From MFZZ01 sp964582715 (lineage in GTDB: Bacteria; Patescibacteriota; Microgenomatia; UBA1406; GWC2-37-13): a stretch of DNA of 12,108 nucleotides. The notes under the pieces are model-generated. The model saw only the letters and a program-made list of their open reading frames with translations. It made no database searches and had not been told where the DNA came from. Position 1 is the stretch's first letter, and each line of letters opens with the position of its first letter. The stretch covers positions 1 through 12,108 of the forward strand of contig CAZOSM010000008.1 of NCBI GenBank assembly GCA_964582715.1. The letters run 5' to 3'. The position numbers were made by a program, and so were the translations under genes. Below are positions 1 through 6,477 of the stretch, one piece after another.

Positions 1-488
1 CGCTGTTTCGCTTCTTTGAGCCGCAACTCCAACTGCTGATTCTGTCGTGCAAGGTCGGCGGCTCGTTGCTCGGCGGCCTTACGGGCTTTGACGGCCTCGG
101 CCAGTTCCCGGGTGGTCATGTCCTCGACGCGTTTTGTCTCGCCGGTGGAGGGGATCGGTTGGGGTTCTGCGATGAACTCTTCGCGGTCTGGATCGGGGAG
201 AGAGGCAATCGCGGCCAACTTCTCGATACCGAGTTGTGCAGTCGACTGCACACTGCCCACAGACTCCAGGACACCTAGCGCCGAAATGAACTTGTATGCT
301 TGACGGCGCTTGATCCCGACAGCACTCTCGGCGTAGCCTTCGAACGTCTCGTACCCAAGATCGGCGTACAGCTTCTCGTCCCGCATCGTGCGAAGGTCTC
401 GGGCGACAGCCACCAAAGCCTCGCCAGCAAGATTTGCGTTTGCGATTATGCGTCCGTGAACTTCGTGAGCCTTGGCGACTTGGAGCAC
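1..488 (-). CDS. Phage/plasmid early protein with C-terminal coiled coil, partial
   Basis: The frame is open from a GTG at 488 to the left window edge (162 codons seen, 3' end missing). A GGGGAAG ribosome site lies just upstream, and the GTG begins one base after the TAA of the preceding gene, so the two are probably coupled. Residues about 35-65 read KLYADLGYETFEGYAES followed by KRRQAYKFISALG, the pattern of small Bacillota phage and plasmid proteins in which a Y..xGY.TF..Y stretch precedes a helix-turn-helix-like segment. Then come a QLGIEKL..IASLPDPDREEF segment, MTTRELAEAVK, and a charged helix rich in A, E, K, Q and R that should form a coiled coil. I infer a DNA-binding role in early replication or regulation; the exact family is not certain. 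Confidence 0.75.
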   Translation of the reverse strand, partial: MLQVAKAHEVHGRIIANANLAGEALVAVARDLRTMRDEKLYADLGYETFEGYAESAVGIKRRQAYKFISALGVLESVGSVQSTAQLGIEKLAAIASLPDPDREEFIAEPQPIPSTGETKRVEDMTTRELAEAVKARKAAEQRAADLARQNQQLELRLKEAKQ

Positions 489-489
489 G

Positions 490-705
490 TTAGCTTCCCC
501 TTCCGAACCGAAGCATCAACTCGGCCGCGATGTGCGGCTTCAAACCAACCTGCCGCCCGACAATCTCGGCCATTCTCTTGATCGAAGCATCCTTGCCGCA
601 TTGCGCTTCGCCTAACTCCAACAACTGTCTCGCCGTCTGGCGCTGCAGAACGTTGATCTCGGTGGCGAGTTGTTGCAGGCGGTTCGTGTCAAGCGCTGTC
701 TGCAT
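490..705 (-). CDS. Small hypothetical protein, DUF3102-like N-terminus
   Basis: A 71-residue protein starting at ATG 705, chosen because GAGAGGGGCAGG lies just before it; the frame stays open up to 801, but that longer N-terminus overlaps the neighbouring frame almost completely. The start RLQQLATEINVLQRQTARQL followed by LLELGEAQ resembles the opening of DUF3102-type phage and plasmid proteins, which begin with a long amphipathic helix. It overlaps the upstream small gene by 17 bases and ends with TAA one base before the GTG of the next gene. This is typical early-region packing. Function unknown; assignment rests on a partial resemblance recalled by eye. Confidence 0.6.
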   Translation of the reverse strand: MQTALDTNRLQQLATEINVLQRQTARQLLELGEAQCGKDASIKRMAEIVGRQVGLKPHIAAELMLRFGRGS

Positions 706-865
706 CGGCCTGCCCCTCTCGCTCCAACGACTTTCGCCTGCGTACCGCCGCTTCGATGATCTCGCAGGCTGCGAGGTAACGCTCCGCGCTGATCCGGCCA
801 TACACCTCGCCGGTTTCGCTGTCGTAGATCGTCGCGTATCCCTCGACCCTAGGCTGCTGGCTCAA
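689..865 (-). CDS. Small hypothetical early protein (58 aa)
   Basis: A 58-residue ORF, short enough to be missed by a 60-residue cut-off. It starts with TTG at 865 behind a GAGAGGTGA ribosome site seven bases upstream. The TTG overlaps the TGA stop of the preceding HTH gene as TTGA, so translation is probably coupled. The protein reads MSQQPRVEGYATIYDSETGE followed by VYGRISAERYLAACEIIEAA, then a basic and acidic tail. The YDSETGEVYG segment suggests a small beta hairpin followed by a helix. I do not recognise the family. Confidence comes from position, start signal and the filling of an otherwise empty gap in the operon. Confidence 0.6.
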   Translation of the reverse strand: MSQQPRVEGYATIYDSETGEVYGRISAERYLAACEIIEAAVRRRKSLEREGQADADSA

Positions 866-1407
866 CGCTTTTCACCTCTCGATCGCTTGGTGTAGCCCTT
901 TCCCTCCAAGCGCTTGTGCCAACGCTCGTACACCTCGGAGGGGCTGATGCCAAGCTCCTCACACCGGACGGCTATATAAGTCTCGATGGAGCACTCTGCG
1001 CCCAACACCGGGAAAAGCTCGTCCTCAAGCACCCGTTCCTTCTCTTCGTCCGTGAGCGGCTTTTGGGGCCGGTTCACAAGATCCACTCCCTTGATCGCCT
1101 CGACCGCTTCGTCCAACTCCTCCAGCAGCTTTGCTTTGACGCTGCTGCGGTGCAGGTCGACTGCATCGCCGTCGAGTTTGCGGTGGATGAATGTGAGGCC
1201 ACATAAAGCCTCATGTGCAGCTTTATAAAGCCAAGAACAATCGAGCGTCTCTGCAATTTGCCGCAACGTATCGGCGTCGTTCAAGTCACTCCCGCTCAAG
1301 AAGCGAGAAACCCACGTGCGATGCCGATGAAGTTCCTGGGCGATCGCCTCCTGCGTAATGCCCTTGATCTTGATCGTCTCTTTGATCTCAGCAGCCAGTG
1401 CGTTCAC
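862..1407 (-). CDS. Helix-turn-helix phage regulatory protein
   Basis: A 181-residue protein starting with GTG at 1407, preceded by a strong GGAGGTGA site. Residues about 5-55 form an XRE-like helix-turn-helix: IKETIKIKGITQEAIAQEL, then RTWVSRFLSG as recognition helix, then DADTLRQIAETL. The middle (about 95-125) is acidic and helical. The C-terminal part LGISPSEVYERWHKRLEGKG is followed by a very basic tail. It lies second in the leftward operon after the Cro-like gene, so it is probably an early regulator of the element. The stop overlaps the TTG start of the next gene. The function of the C-terminal half is unknown. Confidence 0.8.
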   Translation of the reverse strand: MNALAAEIKETIKIKGITQEAIAQELHRHRTWVSRFLSGSDLNDADTLRQIAETLDCSWLYKAAHEALCGLTFIHRKLDGDAVDLHRSSVKAKLLEELDEAVEAIKGVDLVNRPQKPLTDEEKERVLEDELFPVLGAECSIETYIAVRCEELGISPSEVYERWHKRLEGKGYTKRSRGEKR

Positions 1408-1490
1408 GTTGTCACCTCCATGTGTGTGAAAAGTCGAACGTTTGCGTTGTACTCATTGCGTTCGCGGCGGTATAACATGGTACCGGGACG

Positions 1491-1694
1491 CTATACGACG
1501 GCGGTTTTCTCCTCGGGGAACACCTCCTCGATCGACTCGCCGAACGCAGAGGCGATCTTCCGAGCAATATCCACTGTGGGCGAACGGCCTTGGGTTTCGA
1601 TGGACCAAAGGTTGCTCTTTGAAACGTTGGTGCGTCGGCATAATTCGTCCAGGCTCCAACCGTTCTCCAGCCGCAGCGCTCTGACTCGACTCAA
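1491..1694 (-). CDS. Cro-like XRE family regulator
   Basis: A 67-residue single-domain HTH_3 protein. It starts with TTG at 1694 behind a full GGAGGTGATC ribosome site seven bases upstream. Residues 3-60 are one XRE domain: RVRALRLENGWSLDELCRRT, NVSKSNLWSIE as recognition helix, and DIARKIASAFGESIEEVF. It is the first gene leftward from the divergent operator region, facing the XRE repressor on the other strand. That arrangement is the usual Cro position in a lysogeny switch. Its promoter (1740-1768) has an operator copy in the spacer, so it is probably repressed by the repressor encoded opposite. Its role as Cro is inferred from position. Confidence 0.85.
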   Translation of the reverse strand: MSRVRALRLENGWSLDELCRRTNVSKSNLWSIETQGRSPTVDIARKIASAFGESIEEVFPEEKTAVV

Positions 1695-1708
1695 TTTAGA
1701 TCACCTCC

Positions 1709-1787
1709 GTTCGTTATTAGTGAATCGTGGTTCATCTGTATCGTATCTCCATAACGAACGGATGTCAACACCAAAGTTCGTTATTAG
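1709..1787. promoter_or_regulatory. Three-copy GTTCGTTAT operator region of lysogeny switch
   Basis: GTTCGTTATTAG occurs at 1709-1720 and again, identical, at 1776-1787. The inverted core ATAACGAAC lies at 1751-1759, within the leftward promoter. The copy at 1709 abuts the ribosome site of the Cro-like gene. Such repeated sites between divergent repressor and Cro genes are the expected operators. Nearby GAACAA..TTGTTC (1802-1815) may be a fourth, weaker site near the repressor's own promoter, which I could not place convincingly. Confidence 0.65.
1740..1768 (-). promoter_or_regulatory. Leftward early promoter
   Basis: On the minus strand, TTGACA (1768-1763) and TACGAT (1745-1740) are separated by exactly 17 bases. 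The spacer contains a GTTCGTTAT operator copy. It should drive the Cro-like gene and the early genes downstream. Confidence 0.7.
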
Positions 1788-1839
1788 GGACTCGTTTTGG
1801 CGAACAATGTTGTTCATAATAGAGAACAGGAGAACGTGA

Positions 1840-2205
1840 ATGGCGAGAGGGATTCGATCTATGACTCTTGGCGAAAACGTCAGGCGCATGAGGATTCAGC
1901 GCGGGTTGTCCTTGCGAGTTCTGGCCGCAAGGGCCGAGGTGTCGCCGTCATACCTTAGTGAGATCGAGCGAGACAAACGTGGCGCGCCCACAGCGCCTGT
2001 GCTTGAACGTCTTGCGAACGGATTGGGCGTTACCGTAGACGCCATTCTCGGCCGCGAGCCCTCCGCCACTCCCCTCCTCGACGAAGCCGAAGCAGCCTTT
2101 GCCAACAAACTCCGAGAGCTTGACGACGAGGATCGCCAACACGTCGAACGCTTCTTGGAGTTTCTCATAGACAAACAAGAGAAAGAAAAGCGCCAAGGAG
2201 GGTAG
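1840..2205 (+). CDS. XRE family transcriptional repressor (CI-like)
   Basis: A 121-residue protein starting with ATG 1840, with AGGAG seven bases upstream; a second in-frame ATG (residue 8) has no comparable site. Residues about 9-68 are an HTH_3 domain: LGENVRRMRIQRGLSLRVLA, AEVSPSYLSEIERDKRG as turn and recognition helix, and LERLANGLGVTVDAIL. The C-terminal part (about 78-121) is an acidic helix ending in charged residues. It lacks a LexA-type peptidase domain, so induction would rely on cleavage by the ImmA-type peptidase encoded next. This matches repressor/ImmA pairs of Bacillota phages and ICEBs1-like elements (established for that family; inferred here). Confidence 0.88.
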   Translation: MARGIRSMTLGENVRRMRIQRGLSLRVLAARAEVSPSYLSEIERDKRGAPTAPVLERLANGLGVTVDAILGREPSATPLLDEAEAAFANKLRELDDEDRQHVERFLEFLIDKQEKEKRQGG

Positions 2206-2232
2206 GGTAAGAAATCCACATAAGCCATTCCG

Positions 2233-2272
2233 ATCGCCTCCATCCCGGGGGCATTTATGTTATGGAGGCGAT
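2233..2272 (+). promoter_or_regulatory. Hairpin covering the ImmA start region
   Basis: ATCGCCTCCAT (2233-2243) and ATGGAGGCGAT (2262-2272) are perfect inverted repeats of 11 bases with an 18-base loop. The right arm contains the most upstream ATG of the peptidase gene. There is no T-run after it, so it does not look like a normal terminator. It could limit translation from that ATG or act as an attenuator between repressor and peptidase. Confidence 0.5.
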
Positions 2273-2810
2273 TCGACACAAATCGACACACAAGTCGACA
2301 CATCGAAAAGGGGGATTCACAAAGGGCTTCAGCGCGGGAGGATTCGGAAAGGTGGTAGAGACACGTGAATTGTTCGAGCTTTGCGAAGCGGAGGACATCA
2401 CTGTCGAATACGGGGACCTGGGGACGAACCTGCGAGGGCTTTACATACGACATCCGCGATTAGAAAGGCCGGCGATTGGTTTGCACAATGTGCTGCATTT
2501 GAATGAACGCCTTCTGCGCTGCGTGCTGGCCGAAGAGATCGGACACCACTTCACCGGGATAGGCCGCTATCTCGTGGCCTACAACAACAACCAACGTCTC
2601 TATCTGAATCGATTGGAGCACGAGGCCGTCAAATGGGCGGTAAACCGCCTCGTGCCGGAGGACGTGTTCATCATGCGGGTTGGACGATATTCGTTCGAGG
2701 AGTTGGTGGACAAGTTCTTTGTGATACCTCAGTTCATTGAGTGGCAAGCGCAGCGGTTGCGAGATACGTTGCAAGAGAAGTGGCGAAAAGACCCGAGGGC
2801 GTGGGACTAA
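2262..2810 (+). CDS. immA: ImmA/IrrE-type metallopeptidase
   Basis: From ATG 2262 the protein has 182 residues. The motif CVLAEEIGHHFTG (about 87-99) is the zinc-peptidase site in the form common in Bacillota phage ImmA proteins, where Glu often replaces the first His of HExxH. A second acidic ligand is expected in RLEHEAVKWA about 25 residues on. The family cleaves the neighbouring XRE repressor to induce the element. The first 30 residues (KSTHKSTH repeats, glycine-rich) are atypical; GTG 2352, with GGGAGG ten bases upstream, would give a 152-residue protein that better matches the usual family start (VVETRELFELCEAEDI). I give the longer form but consider 2352 at least as likely. Confidence 0.85.
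   Translation: MEAIRHKSTHKSTHRKGGFTKGFSAGGFGKVVETRELFELCEAEDITVEYGDLGTNLRGLYIRHPRLERPAIGLHNVLHLNERLLRCVLAEEIGHHFTGIGRYLVAYNNNQRLYLNRLEHEAVKWAVNRLVPEDVFIMRVGRYSFEELVDKFFVIPQFIEWQAQRLRDTLQEKWRKDPRAWD
2273..2302 (+). repeat. Three TCGACACA repeats
   Basis: TCGACACA occurs at 2273-2280, 2283-2290 and 2295-2302, with 10 and 12 base periods. In the peptidase reading frame they encode the simple sequence KSTHKSTH, unlike the rest of the protein. That suggests the DNA repeat rather than the peptide may be what is kept. Confidence 0.6.
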
Positions 2811-2889
2811 AGATAGCGCATCGGTCGCTTCAACGGGGTGGCGTGGACGAGATCGGTCCCGCTATGAGCAAAACACGGGGGTGCAATGA

Positions 2890-3387
2890 GTGAAAAGTGC
2901 CAGGTTGGCGGTCATGTTGGTTGTATTGTCGGTAATAGCGTCCGGCTGCGTCGGAGGAGGCGGCAGATCGTCGTTCGCGAGTTCCGAGGTACGCGCATTC
3001 TTCGATTTGTACGCATTTCGAATCGAAACCCAGAACACTGACAAACTCACAGAGATGTATCAACTCCCACTAAAACTCACGGCGGCAAACTCGTCGGTCG
3101 AAGTAACTATAAGTTCCGAAGTGGACTTGTATGACTACGTTGACGTTCGGACATACGAAGGCTTGGGTTGGACTGTGGATGATGTACGGCTTGTCGTGGA
3201 GTCTGTAAATGGCAGCGGGAACAATGCAAATGCGAAGATCTCTTTGATCATCGATACAACATCCGACGGCGAGTACGATTTCAAGTGGCGCGATGTGTAC
3301 GAGTTGGAAATGACATTGCGAAAATCGGGTGGCGAGTGGAAGATAGTCGCGGAGCATATCAACAAGTCGGAATTCGGCGCGCGATGA
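2890..3387 (+). CDS. Prophage lipoprotein with NTF2-like fold
   Basis: A 165-residue protein from GTG 2890 (GGGGGTG upstream). MKSARLAVMLVVLSVIASGC is a lipoprotein signal: basic start, hydrophobic core, lipobox ASGC with Cys20 as the lipid-modified residue. A glycine-rich linker follows. The body, VRAFFDLYAFRIETQNTDKL near the start and LRKSGGEWKIVAEH near the end, has the spacing of NTF2/SnoaL-like proteins. It would sit on the outer face of the membrane. Its place between the repressor/ImmA pair and the integrase is that of lipoproteins expressed from prophages, such as Ltp of phage TP-J34, which block DNA entry of related phages. That role is inferred from position only; the sequence is not visibly related to Ltp. 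Confidence 0.75.
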   Translation: MKSARLAVMLVVLSVIASGCVGGGGRSSFASSEVRAFFDLYAFRIETQNTDKLTEMYQLPLKLTAANSSVEVTISSEVDLYDYVDVRTYEGLGWTVDDVRLVVESVNGSGNNANAKISLIIDTTSDGEYDFKWRDVYELEMTLRKSGGEWKIVAEHINKSEFGAR

Positions 3388-3426
3388 CCGGTCGGTCAAA
3401 CTCTCCGCCGTTACGAGGTGTCGCCC

Positions 3427-4821
3427 ATGAAAGCCCGCCTCTACGTCCGTGTATCGACACACGAACAAGCCAAAGAAGGCTTCTCCATCCCGGCGCAGAT
3501 TAACAGTCTGCGCCTCTTCTGCCGCTCTCAAGGCTGGGAGATCGTCGGCGAGTACGTCGAGCAAGGGCGCAGCGCCAAGAACACCGACCGACCAGAGTTG
3601 CAACGCCTCCTCGCCGACGCCGCGTCGCATACCGACGTCGTCCTCGTGTGGCGCTTGGATCGCCTCACCCGCTCCGTGCCCGACTTGTACCGACTCGTCG
3701 AATACCTCGATGGGCACGGCGTCGGCCTCAAGTCGGCAACGGAGGTGTTCGACACCAACGATAGCATGGGGCGCTTCGTCATCGGCCTCCTCGCTCTCCT
3801 GGCGCAACTGGAGCGAGAACGGCTCGCCGATCGCGTCCGAGAAGGACTGGCGGAGAAGGTCCGTCAGGGTCAACGGCTGGGCGCGGTGCCCTACGGGTAT
3901 GCCATCACCGAGGACGACACGCTTGTCGTCGATCCCGAAACATCAGAGATCGTCAAAGAAGTCTACGCGCGCTATCGCAGGGGCGAAGGGATTATTTCGA
4001 TCGCCAAGGACCTCAACCGGCGCAAGGTGCCGACTAGCCAAGGCGCAAGTCGTTGGCATCGGACTTCTCTCCATTACATGCTACGAAATCCCGTCTACAT
4101 AGGCGCCCATGAGTATCACGGTGAGATTGTCGCCGAAGGCACGCATGAGTCGATTATCCCGATCGCGCAATGGCGGCAAACGCAGCAATTGCTCATCAAG
4201 CGCGCGCAGACACACGCCAGAGTCGGCCAGTACCCTTTGAGTGGTGTCCTCAAATGCGCCAAGTGTGGCGGTCCCATGACCGGAAAGCGGCAGGTGAGTC
4301 GCGGTAAGGAGTACCTGTATTATGTGTGCCGAGCGGCGCATGACGGAGCCTGTGACATGAGATATCTGCCTAAACTGAAAGTGGAGGCAAGCGTGCTGAA
4401 ACTCGCCGCCCGCCCGGAACCCGCCATAAGGCGCGCAATCAAGGCTACGAATCGGCGGGAAGAAGAGCGGGAGGTGCGGCGAATCAAAGCGCTCTTGCAG
4501 GACATACGCAGACAGAAAGACAAGCTGTACGCCCTCCTGATGGACGACGTACTGCCCAAGCAAGAGTTGTATGATCGCCTACAACCCCTGCTTGACCAAG
4601 AGAGCGCGCTAAGCACCGACCTTTCGAGCCGGGTTCGTGCGGGATCGCCCGAGATCGCCGCGGGTGATCTCGAAGACGCACTCCAATCACTCCGGCGTGA
4701 ATGGGAACATCTGACGGACGACGAGCGGAAGTCGCTGGTACATGCACTCTTCGACAAGCTCGTCGTAGACGAGAGCGGCAGCATCCGTCCTGTGTTCAGC
4801 TTATCGCCTGTGTCCAGTTAG
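3427..4821 (+). CDS. Large serine recombinase (phage-type integrase)
   Basis: 464 residues from ATG 3427; GAGGTG is placed six bases upstream, and the GTG at 3418 is itself part of that site. The N-terminal resolvase domain (1-145) has RLYVRVSTHEQ with Ser10 as nucleophile, the arginine motif VWRLDRLTRS (74-83), and LALLAQLERERLADRVREGL at the start of helix E. The recombinase domain follows (GAVPYGYAI to RNPVYIGAHEYHG). A zinc ribbon has Cys277, Cys280, Cys301 and Cys309. A helical segment about 345-425 likely forms the coiled coil controlling integration versus excision. Length fits the A118/TP901-1 group (about 450-490). It is the last rightward gene of the module, so the attachment site probably lies just downstream. 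Confidence 0.95.
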   Translation: MKARLYVRVSTHEQAKEGFSIPAQINSLRLFCRSQGWEIVGEYVEQGRSAKNTDRPELQRLLADAASHTDVVLVWRLDRLTRSVPDLYRLVEYLDGHGVGLKSATEVFDTNDSMGRFVIGLLALLAQLERERLADRVREGLAEKVRQGQRLGAVPYGYAITEDDTLVVDPETSEIVKEVYARYRRGEGIISIAKDLNRRKVPTSQGASRWHRTSLHYMLRNPVYIGAHEYHGEIVAEGTHESIIPIAQWRQTQQLLIKRAQTHARVGQYPLSGVLKCAKCGGPMTGKRQVSRGKEYLYYVCRAAHDGACDMRYLPKLKVEASVLKLAARPEPAIRRAIKATNRREEEREVRRIKALLQDIRRQKDKLYALLMDDVLPKQELYDRLQPLLDQESALSTDLSSRVRAGSPEIAAGDLEDALQSLRREWEHLTDDERKSLVHALFDKLVVDESGSIRPVFSLSPVSS

Positions 4822-4878
4822 GCCCGGATAGATGTACACAACGAATAAACAAAGCCGCCCCTCGCACTCCTCAATGGG

Positions 4879-4915
4879 AAACGCCCCGCCGGGGGAGTAG
4901 GTTGGCGGGGCGTTT
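4879..4915. terminator. Bidirectional hairpin terminator
   Basis: AAACGCCCCGCC (4879-4890) pairs perfectly with GGCGGGGCGTTT (4904-4915), loop 13 bases. Each strand ends in TTT after the GC-rich stem, so it can stop the integrase transcript from the left and the csf operon transcript from the right. Confidence 0.85.
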
Positions 4916-4944
4916 CACTCGGGGGTTGTCTACTTCATTATACC

Positions 4945-5058
4945 TTACGCCCTCTGCCAGAACCACTCGCCCGTCACGAGGTCACGGTAAATCGTATCTA
5001 CGTCGGTTGTGACCTGGATGGGGCGAGGCTGGTTTAGGGGGCGAAGACGGTCGACCAC
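4945..5058 (-). CDS. 37-residue ORF ending the csf operon
   Basis: This short ORF starts with GTG 5058, two bases after the cysH stop, with GGAG seven bases upstream inside the end of cysH. It encodes MVDRLRPLNQPRPIQ, then VTTDVDTIYRDLVTGEWFWQ and RA before TAA. A proline-rich start is followed by an acidic and aromatic stretch that could form a beta hairpin. It is followed only by the terminator hairpin, so it is the last possible gene of the operon. I do not recognise it. Start spacing and coupling to cysH make translation plausible; without homologs, a chance ORF of this length cannot be excluded. Confidence 0.5.
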   Translation of the reverse strand: MVDRLRPLNQPRPIQVTTDVDTIYRDLVTGEWFWQRA

Positions 5059-5060
5059 AG

Positions 5061-5822
5061 CTACGCTCCAAATTGCGGCCATTGATCAACGGCCCTGCGC
5101 CACAATTCCGGATAATGATACCGGAGCCACGCGTTCATACCGTGCGCGTGAGCCACTTCGCCCGTCGTCCACCATCCTTCCCGGATCCGCTCGGGATCCG
5201 GGTGAAGGTATGTACGCTCGTAGATCGGCGACCAAGGCAGGCGGCGCTCGACATGGTACGCGAACACATCTTTCCCCGTCCACGACGAGAGCGGCAGGCA
5301 CGTCCAGAGACCACGACTCTTGTGGTAGTAACGCACACCATGCGCGAGGACGTTCATCATTCGCGCCCTGCTCTCCTCGGCTCGCAGACCGAGGAACACT
5401 TGCCCGAACCCGCGACTTCGTACTTCGCTGGCAATAGGTTCGAAAAAACACTCCCGGTCAATCCGCGACGTTGCCACATTTACCTGCCCAAATGGGCCAC
5501 CTTCTTCGACCAGTACTTGCCAAGCCGATGGCCCCCTAACGATCACCGCATTAAGCTCTCGATCAGCGATGAATTGGTCGACGAAGGCCTCGCAGTCGGG
5601 ATACTCGATGTCACTGCGGACATGAAGGACAGGCACCGACGGGTTGACCCTATGAACGAGATCGAGTAGCACGGTTGAATCCTTGCCGCCACTCCACGAA
5701 ATATATGAGGAGGACTCCTCTGCAAGTGCCGCCTCGATCCGTTCGAGGGCCAATTTAACGCGTCGCCGAAAAGCCGGCATGCGCGTGTACAGTCGATAAG
5801 TCTCCAGCCTGTATCGGTCCAT
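5061..5822 (-). CDS. cysH: CysH-like PP-loop protein of type IV-B CRISPR locus
   Basis: 253 residues from ATG 5822, chosen because GGAGGTG lies six bases upstream; the open frame extends to 5984 but that part only shadows csf3. It belongs to the PAPS reductase / PP-loop ATPase family: YISWSGGKDSTVLLDLVHR (40-58) is the nucleotide-binding loop, VLHVRSDIEYPDCEAFVDQF follows the usual second strand, then FLGLRAEESRAR (143-154) and LPLSSWTGKDVFAYH (176-190). The C-terminal cysteines used for sulfite release and the paired cysteines for an iron-sulfur cluster are absent, so it is unlikely to be an assimilatory reductase. cysH-like genes are a known companion of type IV-B loci; their role is unresolved. 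Overlaps csf3 by 68 bases. Confidence 0.9.
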   Translation of the reverse strand: MDRYRLETYRLYTRMPAFRRRVKLALERIEAALAEESSSYISWSGGKDSTVLLDLVHRVNPSVPVLHVRSDIEYPDCEAFVDQFIADRELNAVIVRGPSAWQVLVEEGGPFGQVNVATSRIDRECFFEPIASEVRSRGFGQVFLGLRAEESRARMMNVLAHGVRYYHKSRGLWTCLPLSSWTGKDVFAYHVERRLPWSPIYERTYLHPDPERIREGWWTTGEVAHAHGMNAWLRYHYPELWRRAVDQWPQFGA

Positions 5823-6477
5823 CCCACACCTCCACGGGGTAGCGGTTGCGGCGGTGCCAATAGGGCGGCCGGATTCCTTCGTGTCCCTGCGCCTGGTCTT
5901 CCGATACCGGAATGTCACGCATGACGCGGGCGTCCGGCCCCCGCTCGCTCCAGTCCTCGGGCCACGGATCAATTCGCCACTCATCGACCCAACCGAACCC
6001 CTGACTACGGTTTTTACCGATCCACCCGACCTGGACTAGCATGCGGCGCAACTCGTCCAAGTCGCCGACGACGTACCATGTGATTTCGGGCGTCAGGATC
6101 ACCGGAACGGGATGGCGATAAATCTTCATGTATCCCGCCGCGACGTTGATCCGCCCCGACTTTTTGCCGGCGAGGTCGATGTATCGCTCCCGCTCCGCGG
6201 CAAAGCGCCGGTGCCAGTGGTAGACGTACTCGCGCGTTGTTTCATACTGGCCAAGCGAGACGGCCCAGTACCACGCACCGAGATCATGGACTGAGGCGCG
6301 CCGCTCAAGCGGCAGCTCCGCCTCCGGCCAGTCTGACTCTTCCGCGCCGTACGCGAGCAGCTCTGGATGATGCTCCCGAAACCACACCCAGGAGAGAAGC
6401 CCGTCGAGCGAGATGCGTCCATCGTAGGAGCAGAGTTGCCCCGTTTTCATGGTCGCCGTGATGCGCAAAGGCTTCAT
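5755..6477 (-). CDS. csf3: Csf3, Cas5-like subunit of type IV-B
   Basis: 240 residues from ATG 6477, which overlaps the csf2 stop as TAATG. It begins with a beta strand typical of RAMP proteins (MKPLRITATMKTG), and has a glycine-rich loop IGKNRSQGFGWVDEW (about 153-167), the hallmark of Cas5-type RAMP folds. Between them, about 107-138, lie GRINVAAGYMKIYRHPVPVI and LTPEITWYVVGDLDEL. In type IV complexes Csf3 caps the 5' end of the guide or bound RNA next to Csf1. Length and position directly after csf2 agree with this family. There is no nuclease motif to see. The assignment depends on the G-loop, neighbours and length. Confidence 0.85.
   Translation of the reverse strand: MKPLRITATMKTGQLCSYDGRISLDGLLSWVWFREHHPELLAYGAEESDWPEAELPLERRASVHDLGAWYWAVSLGQYETTREYVYHWHRRFAAERERYIDLAGKKSGRINVAAGYMKIYRHPVPVILTPEITWYVVGDLDELRRMLVQVGWIGKNRSQGFGWVDEWRIDPWPEDWSERGPDARVMRDIPVSEDQAQGHEGIRPPYWHRRNRYPVEVWDGPIQAGDLSTVHAHAGFSATR

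Noticed and set aside
1435..1470. CGAACG...CGTTCG inverted repeat with two TGCGTT copies before the 862-1407 gene
   Set aside because: Possible extra operator, but no matching promoter and no other copies seen; too weak to list.
1213..1839. 208-residue plus-strand open frame
   Set aside because: Antisense to two HTH genes and across the divergent operator region; no ribosome site or domain.
2273..2302. TCGACACA repeats as a CRISPR array or iteron origin
   Set aside because: Units are 8 bases with 2-4 base gaps and only three copies; no spacers, AT-rich region or rep gene beside them.
1896..2453. 185-residue minus-strand open frame
   Set aside because: Antisense to the XRE repressor and the ImmA start; rich in Ser/Arg as expected for a shadow frame.
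3070..3873. 267-residue open frame on the minus strand
   Set aside because: It lies antisense to the lipoprotein and the integrase N-terminus, both clearly coding, and shows no family-like sequence.
4937..4942. TATAAT on the minus strand after the 37-residue ORF
   Set aside because: The hexamer 17 bases upstream is TGGTTC, a poor -35, and the only thing downstream is the terminator and the antisense of the integrase.
5073..5669. 198-residue plus-strand open frame
   Set aside because: Antisense to cysH with its PP-loop motifs; arises from high GC.
5061..5822. Host sulfate assimilation PAPS reductase
   Set aside because: Lacks the C-terminal cysteine motifs and is embedded in a csf operon with no other cys genes.
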